DNA of 64,000 bases. It comes from Polytrichum commune. Lineage: Eukaryota; Streptophyta; Polytrichopsida; Polytrichales; Polytrichaceae. The stretch lies in the NCBI GenBank assembly GCA_950295325.1, contig OX485807.1, positions 16,891,001 through 16,955,000 of the forward strand. Reading direction: 5' to 3'. The notes beneath the pieces were generated by a model that saw only the letters and a list, made by a program, of their open reading frames with translations, was not told the DNA's origin and did not search any database. The position numbers were made by a program, and so were the translations under genes. Position 1 is the first letter of the stretch. Every line of letters starts with the position of its first letter. Shown here in pieces: positions 22,564 to 33,650 of the stretch.

Positions 22564-23769
22564 CAAAGCATAATTCATGACATTTACAAACGATGTGGTA
22601 TTCAAAGACATTACCCTAGACTTTATCGTGAAAATTAGCCATTGACAATTTGCCAAGTTATTGAGCTTCGTGACTGATTAGAGGATAGAATTAGAGTGAT
22701 AGAAGTCCACATGCACCTAGGACAGAATTCGCAGATGACCAAGAAAACACAAGGAATTATAAGAGCAGAGATTAAGCTTAATAAAGAAGGAGTGAAGGGA
22801 TGGAAAGACCTAGATTATATTCTAATTTTTCATCCAATGTGGCATTAACCCTTATAGACACTAGCTTAGTCTTCCTTATGATCTTGTACCCTGGGTTGTT
22901 TTTGTTTAAGTATTTGAGTGATAGCAAAACCCTAACTATAAAAACCCATCATTTTCAAGGAATCTATGGAATATACCTTAACTCAATAAAGAACAAACCG
23001 AAAGATCAAGACATGTAACTGGCTGGACTTGGAAACACTAGAATTTTGACCGAAATAATCTCCCCGGACACTGATTTGTATGTATTTAGGGTCTGGTTGA
23101 GGTGAGTGCAAGATGGCCTCAAGAGTCACCCTGTTGCCCAAGGTCAGAGTCAAACACTGTGAGAAACTTAGGGTTTTGTCATCAACAAGCGACCGCAAGC
23201 ACCGAATGCCCCAAGTGATCCGCCTATCTTCATGTTACTTATAAATTGTAAAATCATTTACACACATACAACCCATTTCTATTTTTGAAGAAATCAAATA
23301 CCTTAAAGGTGGAGTTAACAGGTAGCTTGTACTCATTCAGAAGTCAGGAAACATGTGAGTTGACCTTGTTGGAAATGTAGGCTGTTCACTCGATGCTGCA
23401 TGTGCAACAGAAGAAACAAATCTCCGCTTTGATAATGAATAAGATGTTCATACGAGCTCCAGAAACTATGAGGAAGAATGGCTACAACCTCAAATTGGAT
23501 TTGCTAAGATCATTTATACTATCCAATTTTTTAATGTTCTAGGAGAAGTGGGAAGTTTTAAAACTTGTGAGTATACTAGAAGTTGTGTGGAATGATTTAA
23601 GCACCAATGTGCATTTATTGTGTAGGCCAAGTACCAAGTGTCCATTACGAAAAAAGGCTTTTTGACACCATCTTCATGTACTTCTAGTCCCATATGTCAT
23701 TTGGCTTCCTGGACCTTAACAACAATTCCAAATCATTAGAGTGAGCCTTTAATTTGAACATAGTTTGGG
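22564..23769. other. No supported gene
   Basis: AT-rich, with short open frames (22800-23018, 22983-23198) that show no domain. Confidence 0.3.
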
Positions 23770-23985
23770 TTGGAAGTTAGTTGTTTTGCATACAAAACTT
23801 TCCACGTTCAGTAAGTTTCCGGTGCATGCTTGGAATCAATGCAGAGTTCTCATTAAAGAACTTTCTATAGTGGTTCTTCAAGGATCACTACCGTTCGTTT
23901 AAACCTCCACAGTGACTCCAAGCATGTGCTGAAAATTTATCGAACATCAAAAATTTTGTATGCAAAACAACCAACTCCCGATTAA
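23770..23985. repeat. Inverted-repeat MITE, copy 1
   Basis: Arms of about 70 bp: the left begins TGGAAGTTAGTTGTTTTGC, and the right ends with the inverse, TGCAAAACAACCAACTCCC. The 17 bases TTGTTTTGCATACAAAA are inverted exactly in the right arm. A diverged relative lies at 29340-29710. Confidence 0.6.
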
Positions 23986-24509
23986 AATTCCGGTTGAAAT
24001 CAACAATAACTCTACTGGCTTAACAAAGACAACATGCTCCAGCTTACATTGCCATAATATAGTCTCAGGACGTGAACCATGAATGTGGAATACATGACAT
24101 ATTTGAGCCTAATGAGCAAGTCCATGTGCGGTCTCAAGGACGGCAGTGGAGGAGGGATGGATTGTGGAGTCCACCTGATTACAACCCTCCCACTTTGCAA
24201 ATCGAACCCCCTATTGGTAACACCTTCACAAAGCAAGCAATTGTAGACAAATAGTTGAACCCAAAGCTTTTAAGAAGAGTTCCACACTTACCAACAAAGC
24301 AATCAAATTGACACCCCGTAGTGTGATCCCTGGTTCAACACCAAAAAAACAAGTTAGATGTATTTTGCCATGTGACATATCCGCATTGGTCAAGACCATG
24401 CTCAATCTGTCATGGAAACTAGCTTTCAACACTTGGAAGAGTTGAACCAAACATCACTCTACGGTAATCAGAAACTAAAATGAAATATATTAAAATAATT
24501 CACACATGC

Positions 24510-25016
24510 GGCAATAGCCCAAATGATAGCCACCACTTCGACCATGGGCCATTTACAACAATAAATTGTTCCTGTAAGTGCATCCGTGTCTTGAGTTTCT
24601 GCTGAGTACTGATCTCCATAGGTGGTGGGAAGACTCGTGCAAATTGTTGTATGCACAAGGAAACCAGGAGAGATAAGACAAACACCTCGAGTAGAAAAAC
24701 GATATTTGATTACTTGGAAGAAGAAAATACAATACAATTTTTCTTTGTGTGTGGATAGATCTGAGACAACTTGGGTAATTGTTCTGCATAAAATTTGGGC
24801 AGGGGACAGAAAATAAATCGACCTTTTGCAACGCTCGGCAAGGCCATCCAAGCCTTGAGTTGAGGTTTCTCCATCAGTGCCATCAATGGGCTGAAGGCCA
24901 GTGTCCACTTTGATCCCGGGCAAGATGCCTTGCTCCTTAACAATGTCCACAAAAGGCACTCCTGCCCGAGATGACTGAAGCAGGGTGTCGTCAAACATAA
25001 TTGTGCCACTAATGTA
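24510..25016 (-). pseudogene. Class I fructose-bisphosphate aldolase, exon 3 and a possible degraded exon 4
   Basis: Aldolase interconverts fructose 1,6-bisphosphate with two triose phosphates in glycolysis and the Calvin cycle. Exon 3 runs 25016 to 24823, with acceptor GTGCAG and donor after AAAAG. It encodes [32 protein letters not shown] and [12 protein letters not shown], which are class I aldolase hallmarks. Its phase (0 in, 2 out) fits the family. Downstream, at about 24655-24600, [18 protein letters not shown] resembles the YYxxGxRFxKWRxVL segment of the next exon but is too decayed to be sure. The Schiff-base lysine and later exons are absent. Exon 1 lies at 26.9-27.1 kb and exon 2 at 31.3 kb, in the wrong order. 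Confidence 0.8.
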
Positions 25017-26005
25017 CTGCACCCACCATAGAGAATTCAAAACTTGAGTACCATTCTGGAGACAACATTCCAGGCATATTTTGATCCCCATCTACGAATG
25101 GGGAGATCTGACTGCTGGTTCCAGATGGGCTGCTTCAGGGAGATTTAGGGCACGAACGGTCGAGATCCGAGCGTTTCCAAGCCCAACCGGGTTGCGTGTA
25201 GATGTCTTTGGGTTTTCCTCTCTTCATTCAATTAGGTATAATCTATAGATTCCTCTAAAATGATCAGCCATTTGCCTAAAGTCTTGAACTTGAACCGGTC
25301 ATATCTCAAACCCAACCGGCCCATCTGTAACTAGCAGCCAGATCTCCCCATTCGTAGGGCTGGTTGAGATTGAGAAACGACCGGTTCAAATTCAAGAATC
25401 TAGGCAAAGTGTCGATCGTTTTAAAGAAATCTACAGGATGCACCTTAAATTAATAATGGAAACCCGAAAGGTATCAACATGTAACCGGTTGGACTCGGAA
25501 ACACTTGGATCTTGACAACCGATTGTGCCCAAAACCTCCCCAGAAACTGATCTCCATCTCGGGTTTACATAATAGCTTTAGGTGCAGGAACCATTGTCTT
25601 ATCAGACATAAGTAGGTCACTAACATATTGCACCCCCTACCCACCATAAAGAATTTGATCTTGAGTACCACATTCAAACGCTTTGCTCTGCATTCATCAT
25701 TAAGGATCAACCTCGCGATGACGGCTCCATTCCATATAAACAACTTTAAATGCTTCTAAAGAACTAATGACTTGCTATTTCACAAAGAGCCATAGCAACA
25801 TGCTTGGAAAGAAGGAAGGCAATGAGAGGAATCCATTGATCAGAACATTTGTGTCTAGAGTAGAAAAATATTATGCTTTCAAATGTCGATGGTTTTCCAA
25901 TTCAAAGCATTTTACCTAAAGCAAGGGTCACCATCCAAATCCAAACCTCCCTAGGTATTTAATTTTTCATTTTTAGAAATTTGCTTAATTTCCTAGGATT
26001 TGTAG
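25005..26005. repeat. Segmental duplication, copy 1 (aldolase intron 2 and exon 3 start)
   Basis: Matches 29919-30727 nearly end to end, except for about 190 bp at 25560-25750 missing from the other copy. The extra piece itself contains a third version of the intron 2/exon 3 junction at about 25615-25675. Shared landmarks include AACCGGTTGGACT and AAGCAAGGGTCACCATCCAA. Confidence 0.85.
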
Positions 26006-26869
26006 ACGAACTTCTAATGAAAATACTGAATAAATATATCAAGTACTCATGAGATAGATGGTACATCTGATTTTTGAACAAGCACTCTTCTTCATCTTCA
26101 CCAGAAATCAGATTGCAATGACCTCTTCCCATCATTTCCCTCAGCTTGCTTCAAATCAGATGTGATCCTACAACAGTAATGTGAATTGGGCATCTAGGAA
26201 AATTGATACATCCAAATAAATTGGCAACCCAAAATTGAATGTTACAACACCCAACAAGGCTGCTCACTAGAGGTCCTCCATTTGAACAATCATGATCACT
26301 TTGGAGCAATTCCTTGAACATTCTCGCTCATTTCCAACCCCGCTAAATAATCATGTTACTGTGGACCATGGTGATCTTCTAGAACCCACGCTCATTCTCA
26401 TATTCAGAATCAATGTGGACCACATTGATTATTTTTCTAGGAAATTGATGTGGGTGGATATTTTCAGTTTATGCTAGGTTTGACGTTTGGTGTAAGGTGA
26501 CTCTTTGATTTCATATAAGGCGTTGATCGGAAGTCGCAAGGAAGACTTAGTGGAAGTTATTTGTTATTTCCACCCCACTAATTATGTCCACGCCAATTTT
26601 CCACCCCCACTAATCGGACTGTTTAGAGCAGTGAGCAAGTGAGAGCGAATGCATTACCTACCTTAGAATTGATGACGGACCATTCGCCAGTGGCAACACT
26701 GCGAATCATGGGACAACATCCGGCGATTCACCAGGCCCTGCAAGCTTGCAACAATTAATCCATCCTGAGCAATTTTGAGCGTTTAAAACAAACATCGGAG
26801 CACCATAATCCAACTTAGTGAGCAGCTGAGAGTGAAAGCACAATTGGTGAAGTAAGCATAATTACTGAC
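26006..26869. other. Presumed aldolase intron sequence without exon 2
   Basis: Lies between exon 1 (26870) and the duplicated block. Exon 2 should be here if the gene were colinear, but I cannot find it. Short open frames are not convincing. Confidence 0.35.
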
Positions 26870-27121
26870 TGTTTGCCAGTGATGGCATTGCTCTCATCGG
26901 AGGCCAGAATGCCCTTGCTTCGCTGCGAGATGGAGGACGTTGTCCGCCTCAGCTCCTCCGTGTATGGACTGGTGCTCTCAAACTCCGGCGGCATCACAAT
27001 CTGCTGTGGAGATGGGCAGGAGCCCCGGCCCGCTGAATTGTAGTGGCCTTGCGGGAGCGGTGCAGCCATGAATCCCCAGGAACACGCTCCGTTGCAGGCC
27101 AGCGGATGCCGCCATCACCAT
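26870..27121 (-). pseudogene. Class I fructose-bisphosphate aldolase, exon 1 with transit-peptide-like leader
   Basis: The frame starting at 27069 encodes SPYTEELRRTTSSISQ and GILASDESNA, the conserved N terminus of class I aldolase. It ends at a GTCAGT donor after 26870. In another frame, from ATG 27121 or 27115, MAASAGLQRSVFLG and a Ser/Ala/Arg-rich stretch resemble a plastid transit peptide. The two frames do not connect, so a frameshift near 27000 separates leader from enzyme. The exon ends in phase 2, which fits the exon found at 31340-31256 but not the next exon in genomic order. Confidence 0.75.
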
Positions 27122-27175
27122 TGTGCGTTTCACTTGAGGATTGAGTGTTTCCGTACGTGTTTGTGAAGAATTCTT

Positions 27176-27214
27176 CCTTTCCTTTCCTTTCCTTTCCGAT
27201 CCGATCCGATCCGA
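27176..27214. repeat. Compound microsatellite (CCTTT)n(GATCC)n
   Basis: Four CCTTT-type units are followed by three GATCC units, lying just upstream of aldolase exon 1 on the - strand, where a 5' UTR or promoter would be. Confidence 0.8.
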
Positions 27215-27421
27215 AGAAGCATGGATCGTCGTGCGAGGAGAGGAGATGGGGAGTTCGGGACAGCAAAGCAGTGGCGGAGCGAGGCTGCCACACTGCCAAT
27301 CTTGTGAGAGGCGCCTGCTGCCTGTTTCTTTATCTACTAACCCACCTTTCTTCTCTTCCTTCCTTCCTCCCTCCCTGCCTGCCACCAGTGTTCCAGATTG
27401 AAGCCCTCATATGTATTTCAT

Positions 27422-29339
27422 TTTGAAGGGCTCTCAAATTTCAGCGCTTCAATTGAAGGGTTGGTTCAAATCCAAGACGTCAAATTAGGAATATAGAAAG
27501 GAACTACAAAACTCATATTAAACTTGTGCATGAATTATATGGTACATGTTTGCAGTACAATGTGAAAAATTAAGAACCAACCATCAAACTCCACTTCTTG
27601 TAGTGACAATGCCCTACGCTTGTTGGTTCTTGTGGTTGGCAAATTATGTTGAGGACTTCAAGTGACATTTCCATTTTCAATTTGGGGTCGTGTCCTGAAG
27701 GGTTGTTTTGAGAGAGGTATATTTTGAAAGGGCCAAATCGCATTCGAAGGGCATTGAAGACTTCAATCTTGAACATTGCCTGCCACCCACATCCACACCT
27801 AACTGCCTCCTCCGTTTCTACAAAAAAAATTGTTGGTCATGTCCCATGTCATGGGATAGAGGCGTTGTGGTGGAGATTGCCTTTGTGCGGTAATAGGGTC
27901 TAGGCAATGCATGTCGGAACTTAATGAATAAGGTTCGGTGAAGTTCAGTGAAATTTCCATTGTAGTATGTCATATAGGTAATCTTATAAACATAGATTGT
28001 TCCAAACATTCAAACTGTGATTTTAGGATGGAGCCTCTCGTGGCAAAACCACATTCCCTTGTTCATACCATGCCCACACTAGGACAGGCGACCGGCCCGC
28101 ACCACTGGGAGAGTTTCCATCTTGATAAGAGTTCTTATCTTGTATGCACCGGCGAAACTACAGTACGTTGCATCCAGTGAGGTTATTGTGAGTACGAGGA
28201 GGAATCCTTATTGGTAGCAGTAAATTTCGGAAAGAGATGCATTTTCCATATCAAGAGGGACTCCTCGTACTACCTAGGAGCAATGGGTAGCCTTAGGGTA
28301 GGCATGGTATAAGTGTGTGATTTATTGAGATTAGAGTCATCCTTACAATCTCTCAAAAACTAATAGAAATGTTACTAATAAAAAAAAATCTCATAAAAAA
28401 AAATTACTTATATCGATGACGTTTTGTAGTATCATGTTGGCAATTAGCAGACGTGACATTTTGAGACCTCTAGGCATTTGGTTTAGGCCCTTCACAGATA
28501 ATGTACGTGACACTAAATTGATATCATAAGTGGTGTAGGAGAAATGTGGTACCTCCTCACATGGCACGACCATCTAATAGGAAGTCGCCAAGATGACAAG
28601 TGGAGGTGTTATTATGTTCATTTCATGTTACTAGGTGGTCATGTCATCCCGGTAAGTACCACATTTCTATTAGTGTCAATTGCTTGCATAGTTTCAACGA
28701 AATATTTGTTGAGATTAGAGTTATCCTTAAGGTCTCTCAAAAGCTCATATTTTGGAAGGGAGTTTCGCTCCTTTTTTTTATAATTTCTAATGTTTTAGGA
28801 GCATTCAAAGTGGTGATGGAACCCCCAACTTTGGTGAAACGAAGGGGAGGCATTAGGCTTTGTCAAAAAGACAGTCGTATAAAAATGAATTTCATGTCAA
28901 ACTTTTTTAACTTAAGTTGTGCCCTCAAAAGTTTGAAAATGAATTCATTTTTATAGAACCATCTCTTGGCCTAAGTCAAACACTTGCGCTTCACCATAAT
29001 TGAGGGTCCCAACCCCACTTGAATGCTCCTTAAACAATATAAATTGTCAAAGAAAGGGCCAAATCTCCCTATCAAAACATGAGTTTTTGAGAGACCTTAA
29101 CGATAACTATATTTTTTTATGCTAGATGAATGAGAGGTGCACTCATGTGCAACAATTCCCTTTCACTTCGTGGGTCACCAATGTAAGGTACGTGGACCTT
29201 GTGTGATTGCTCTTCTTTTGATTGGAAACATAACCTGAGTGGTAACGGCAATAAATTGTGACATTTATGGGCAACCCACTTATAATTAAGAAGTAACACA
29301 GAAAAAAAACATGTGTTGCATTAAAGTAATATTTACTCA
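27422..29339. other. No supported gene
   Basis: AT-rich. Two related stretches around 28320-28390 and 28700-28760 share GAGATTAGAGT and a CTCTCAAAA word, and 29085-29100 carries them inverted, so an old inverted repeat is likely at 28320-29100. No coding frame is convincing. Confidence 0.3.
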
Positions 29340-29710
29340 TTGGGACCTTTCATTGGAAGTTGATCCTTTATGATTTTCCATTGGTTGTTTTGCATAAAAA
29401 AAATCAATAATATATTTCTACTTGTGACAATGCATGCTCGGAGGTATGTAGTGAACTTTGAATTTAAATGAAGAGCAACCTAGTTTGCTTCATTAAGGGC
29501 CAAACTCATTTCAGTGTGAGTTTGACCCTCAATGGATAGATTTAGAACATTCTCTGTTTAAATTCCCACACTACCTCCAAGCATGTACCAAAAATTTATT
29601 GAACATGAAAGGTCTTGTATGCACATCAACTAATTCTCGTTCAAATGTTGTGTCGAGATAGGATAACTCCATTGAAACTAGGCTATATGCTCAATTTAGA
29701 CATCGTTTTA
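29340..29710. repeat. Inverted-repeat MITE, diverged copy 2
   Basis: Carries GGTTGTTTTGCATA on the left, and CCAAGCATGTACC then AAAAATTTATTGAACAT on the right, as in the element at 23770-23985. The middle is longer and unrelated. Confidence 0.45.
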
Positions 29711-29918
29711 GGTTCAATAGTGAACACATTTGGGAGGGCGTAAGCAATCACTTAAAGAAGAGGAGAGTCGTCACTTTTTCTTCCTACAACATTGCATCGC
29801 AACTTTGATTTAGACCCTTAAAATGACAAATTGCCCTATTCATAATTGCTAATCAAAAGAGACAATTCCCAACCTGACCCAACAACAAAATTGCCACATA
29901 CCTTATTGATACCTTATT

Positions 29919-30727
29919 GCCACTAATGGACTGCACCCACCATAGAGAATTGAAAACTTGAGTACCATTCTGGAGACAACATCCCAGGCATGTATTGATC
30001 CCCAATCTACGAATGGGGACATCTGACCACTGGTTCCAGATGGTCTGCTTCGGGGAGATTTAGGGCACAATTGGTCGAGATCCGAGCTTTTCCAAGCACA
30101 ACCGAGTTACATGTTGATATCTTTGGGTTTTCCTCTCTTCATTCAATTAGGTATAATCTATAGATTCCTCTGAAATGATGGGCGATTTGCCCAAAGTCTT
30201 GAACTTGAACCGGTCATCTCTCATACCCAACTGGCTCATCTGTAATTAGCAGCCGGATCTCCTCAGTCATAGGGCTGGATGAGTTTGAGAAATAACCGGT
30301 TCAAATGCAAGATTTTAGGTAAAGTGTCGATCATTTCAAAGAAGTCTAAATAATACGTCTTAAATTAATAATGGAAACCCGAAAGGTATCAACGTGTAAC
30401 CGGTTGGACTTGGAAACACTTGGATCTTGACAACCGATTGTGCCTGAAATCTTTCCAGAAATTGATCTCCACCTCCTAAAAGAAATGACGATTTGCTATT
30501 TCACAAAGAGTCAAAGCAACATGCTTGGAAAGGAAGAAGGCAATGAGAGGAATCCATTGATCGGAACATTTGTGTCTAAAGTAGAAAAAAATTGCGCTTT
30601 CAAATGTCGATGCTTCTCCAATTTGAAGCATTTTACCTAAAGCAAGGGTCACCATCCAAATCTAGACCTCCCTAGGTATTTGATTTTTCACTTCTAGAAA
30701 ATTCAATTAACTTCTCAAAATTTGTAG
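29919..30727. repeat. Segmental duplication, copy 2
   Basis: Matches 25005-26005 with an internal deletion of about 190 bp. At its left end it keeps the aldolase intron 2/exon 3 junction but only a few codons of exon 3, so that exon is truncated at 29919. Confidence 0.85.
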
Positions 30728-31255
30728 TCTTTAGAGATAATTATGATACAAAAGCATCCCCATATAATGCATATGCTCAAAAATCATGTTTTGGAAGCTC
30801 TCGAGTAGGTTGTAAAGACACGGACCCTCAAGGGTGCTGCAGATAGTTATCACACCAGGGAAGAATGTGATCTTGAGTGGTACTAAACCCTAAACCCAAA
30901 AACCCTAAACCCATATTTTCCACATAGATGACTACAACGACATGTGCAATTAGGTTCCCCCACAATAATACATCGACATTCCAAACTATTTTTATTATTT
31001 ATCACCACAATAGCAAGCAAAAACATAAATTAGGTTTTTACTGTTGTTTCTATACATATGAATAACAAAGTTCTAGTTTCTTCCCGGTTTGGTTTTAACC
31101 CAAACTGATTTGCATGGGTAAAGAGGCAACCTATTGCAAAGGCAACGTGATTGCACAGTCTATCAGTGGAGCTCATTCTACTCGCATTGCAGCAAATATG
31201 AAAAGCAAGTACAAAACTCAAGAAAATCAAGCATACAAGGAAGCAGGGAAGTTAC
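30728..31255. other. Presumed aldolase intron 2 remnant
   Basis: Lies between the duplicated block and exon 2. Contains two CCCTAAACC telomere-like words (about 30885-30912), too few to call a tract. No coding signal. Confidence 0.3.
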
Positions 31256-31340
31256 GTTTCCGAGGCCAGGAGCGGAGTGGAGAAGCTGGCGCCATGCTTG
31301 CCAATTTTTGACAGTGTTGTCAAGTCCAACTGTTGCCGAC
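31256..31340 (-). pseudogene. Class I fructose-bisphosphate aldolase, exon 2
   Basis: An 85-bp exon with acceptor TTGTAG and donor GTAACT encodes SATVGLDNT, then WRQLLHSAPGLGN. This is the aldolase segment that follows GILASDESNA...GK and precedes YISG. The phases match both exon 1 at 26870 (phase 2) and exon 3 at 25016 (phase 0). Yet it lies 4 kb upstream of exon 1 on the same strand. Asn and Trp changes replace usual residues in the ENTEANR stretch. It is either the remnant of a second tandem copy or a displaced exon. Confidence 0.7.
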
Positions 31341-31432
31341 CTACAACAATCCATTGCCATACTTTCACCAAGGATCAGTCCCAGTTCCACTTCAACAAAG
31401 CAATAAACCTCCGCACATGCAAGTTCCCCCAT

Positions 31433-33199
31433 TACAACAGTTGTTAGATGGAGAGAGGGAATTATTGCATACGAGTGTACCTCTCTTGCATCTCACATAA
31501 AAGCCCTCAAATGGTATGTAGCCCAGAGGTGAATACATTTAGTCAATTTGACACCTAAACTAGATGCCTAGATAGAGGTTTCAAAATGTCACACATGCAA
31601 ATTACTAATATGATTTCATTTTTCAACATAAGTAAATTTTTTAAGTGAAAAAATATCTACATTTTGACATTGAGAGTAGCACATTGGAGTACATTAGATG
31701 ATAATCTTGCGTTTTAGTATGCAAGAGGAAAATATTTTTGAGCATGCTAATGGCATGCGTCATGTGTTTACATTTTCGTTAGCAAGCTCAAGATAATCTT
31801 AAGCATACTCATGGCAGGTGTTATTTGTGTACACTTTAGTCAACTTGGAGATCATTGTGTAACATAGGCATGCACATCATAACACTATTGAACATACTCA
31901 TGTCAAGATATTAGTAAGCGCACTTGATGCCAATTTTCATGAGTTGACATTTATAGTGAAGGTTGTTAATCATCAACATAACCTAGGATATGCCCTCAAA
32001 ATAGGGCAAGTGACACTAAATACCATAAATGGTGTAGTACACTTATACATGCAATACCGTTGCCTTTGCAAATAAGTTGCCCCTTTACACATCTAAATTA
32101 CCTTGGGTGAGAACCACATCAAAAAAGCCTTGTAACTTTATTTATTCATCTATGTGGCACCCACAGTAGAAATAATTACTACTGTATTTGAACACTGTGG
32201 TAGAAAATACTGAAAATAGTGTAGAATGTCGATATATTAGTGTGGGCCAACCTAATTGCAGATATCAGTGCACTAGACCACTTTGATGGCATTTATCTGT
32301 TGTCTTCCCTGCACAAGGTTTGTATGTGTGGTGGCATTTGACGGGGGTTTTAGAACTTTGGTTGTGGAGATCTTGTCGTTGTGAACCATAGCTATAAAAA
32401 GGGCACTCTGTTGTATCCGTACTACACGTACACTAAAATTGTCCTATTAGTACAGTGGGCTAGAGTAATTATCTATACCAATCACATTAGTTTTGAATCC
32501 ATGCTATATCTCTAGTTTGAAATATGTGCAACTTTAAAAAATCACATTATGAACTCATTGTCCAAAATTATTGACAAAAACAAAAGAAGAAGGAAGAAAA
32601 TGAGTTGGGCACCGTTTGGAAATGACGTAAATGTAAGCCTAACTTCAAAGTTGAAGTCCCAACTGCAAGAAGAGTGGATTTGTGGAAGTTTGAAATGGGT
32701 AGGGTAGCTCTATCTAGTTTTGGTGGGTCCACATTTTGAAAGAACGTGACCAATATTGGGAGCCACAAATTTTTATGTTGTTAAATTTACCAATTTAAAA
32801 ATACAATTTGCCTCAGGATAGGCAGAAGCCTTTAAAGTGGGCCCCAATTATCCCCTATGAGCCCAAAATGAGTGCTCATATTTGTTTTATGTTTAGAACC
32901 TACTTAGAATTGCATTTGGAGTGTGTTAAAACAATCAAAAGTATAAAAAGAGTGAGGCTTGGTGTGGATTTATGTTTAGGCCTTAAGCCATTTTGTGTGG
33001 TGAATTAAAAGCTTAGTGACATTAGGGAGTGTTTTGATTAGAGGAGTAGTGCTTGATGAGGCAAGGGGAAGTGCCTTTGATTTAAATGTTTGAATTAGAA
33101 CATGTTCTTGTTGGTTTAGGGGGTGAGGGTTTAGTGGATAGGATAAGGTCCTACTAAGTAGGAGAGAATTAGAAGGTTGTGGTCTTGGGTGCACCTTCC
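31433..33199. other. No supported gene
   Basis: AT-rich. The sequence near 31720-31930 repeats AAGCATACTCATG-like words. No domain is seen in any frame. Confidence 0.3.
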
Positions 33200-33330
33200 T
33201 TCACTCCTATCCTCTCACCCTCCTCCTCTCTCTCCCTCATTCCATTTTTCTCTCTTCTCTTCCTCTTCCTCCTCCTCTCTTCACTTCTCTTTCTCTTCTC
33301 CTCTCTCTCTCTCTCTCTTCTCTAGGAAGT
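33200..33330. repeat. Pyrimidine-rich (CT)n tract
   Basis: Long CTCTT/CTCC run ending in CTCTCTCTCTCTCT near 33302-33320. Such tracts are common in plant 5' UTRs and LTRs; no gene follows. Confidence 0.8.
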
Positions 33331-33496
33331 TGAGCTCTTAGAGCTCGGGAAAAAATGTGGAATTAGGTAGGGGACTTAGTGGGATTAGTGGAATTAGGTA
33401 GGTGAATTAGGGGGAGGCCTTGGAGAAGCTCTCTTTTGTTCATTTTCTGGTTTTTGTGGTTGAGGGTGGAGAAGCTTAGTTAGAGGTAGCCGTAGC

Positions 33497-33650
33497 TAAG
33501 GAGCTGGGTTTATGAAGGAGCTGGGTTTATTTAATTAGAAGAAAGGAGCTGGGTTTATGAAGGAGCTGGGTTTATTTAGTTAGAAGTAGGGAGCTGGGTT
33601 TATGAAGGAGCTGGGTTTATTTGGTTAGAAGTAGCCGTAGCTAAGAGCTG
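33497..33650 (+). repeat. 45-bp tandem repeat (GAGCTGGGTTTAT)
   Basis: About three units, each made of GGAGCTGGGTTTATGAA, GGAGCTGGGTTTATTT and a TTAGAAG linker. A flanking GTAGCCGTAGCTAAG word occurs on both sides (33487 and 33630). Confidence 0.8.

Noticed and set aside
24468-24800. C-terminal continuation of the 207-codon frame as aldolase
   Set aside because: After the AERCK donor the frame enters intron sequence; only a weak exon-4-like trace (LWRSVLS) is seen in another frame.
30885-30912. Second interstitial telomere tract
   Set aside because: Only two to three imperfect CCCTAAACC words; expected by chance in this composition.
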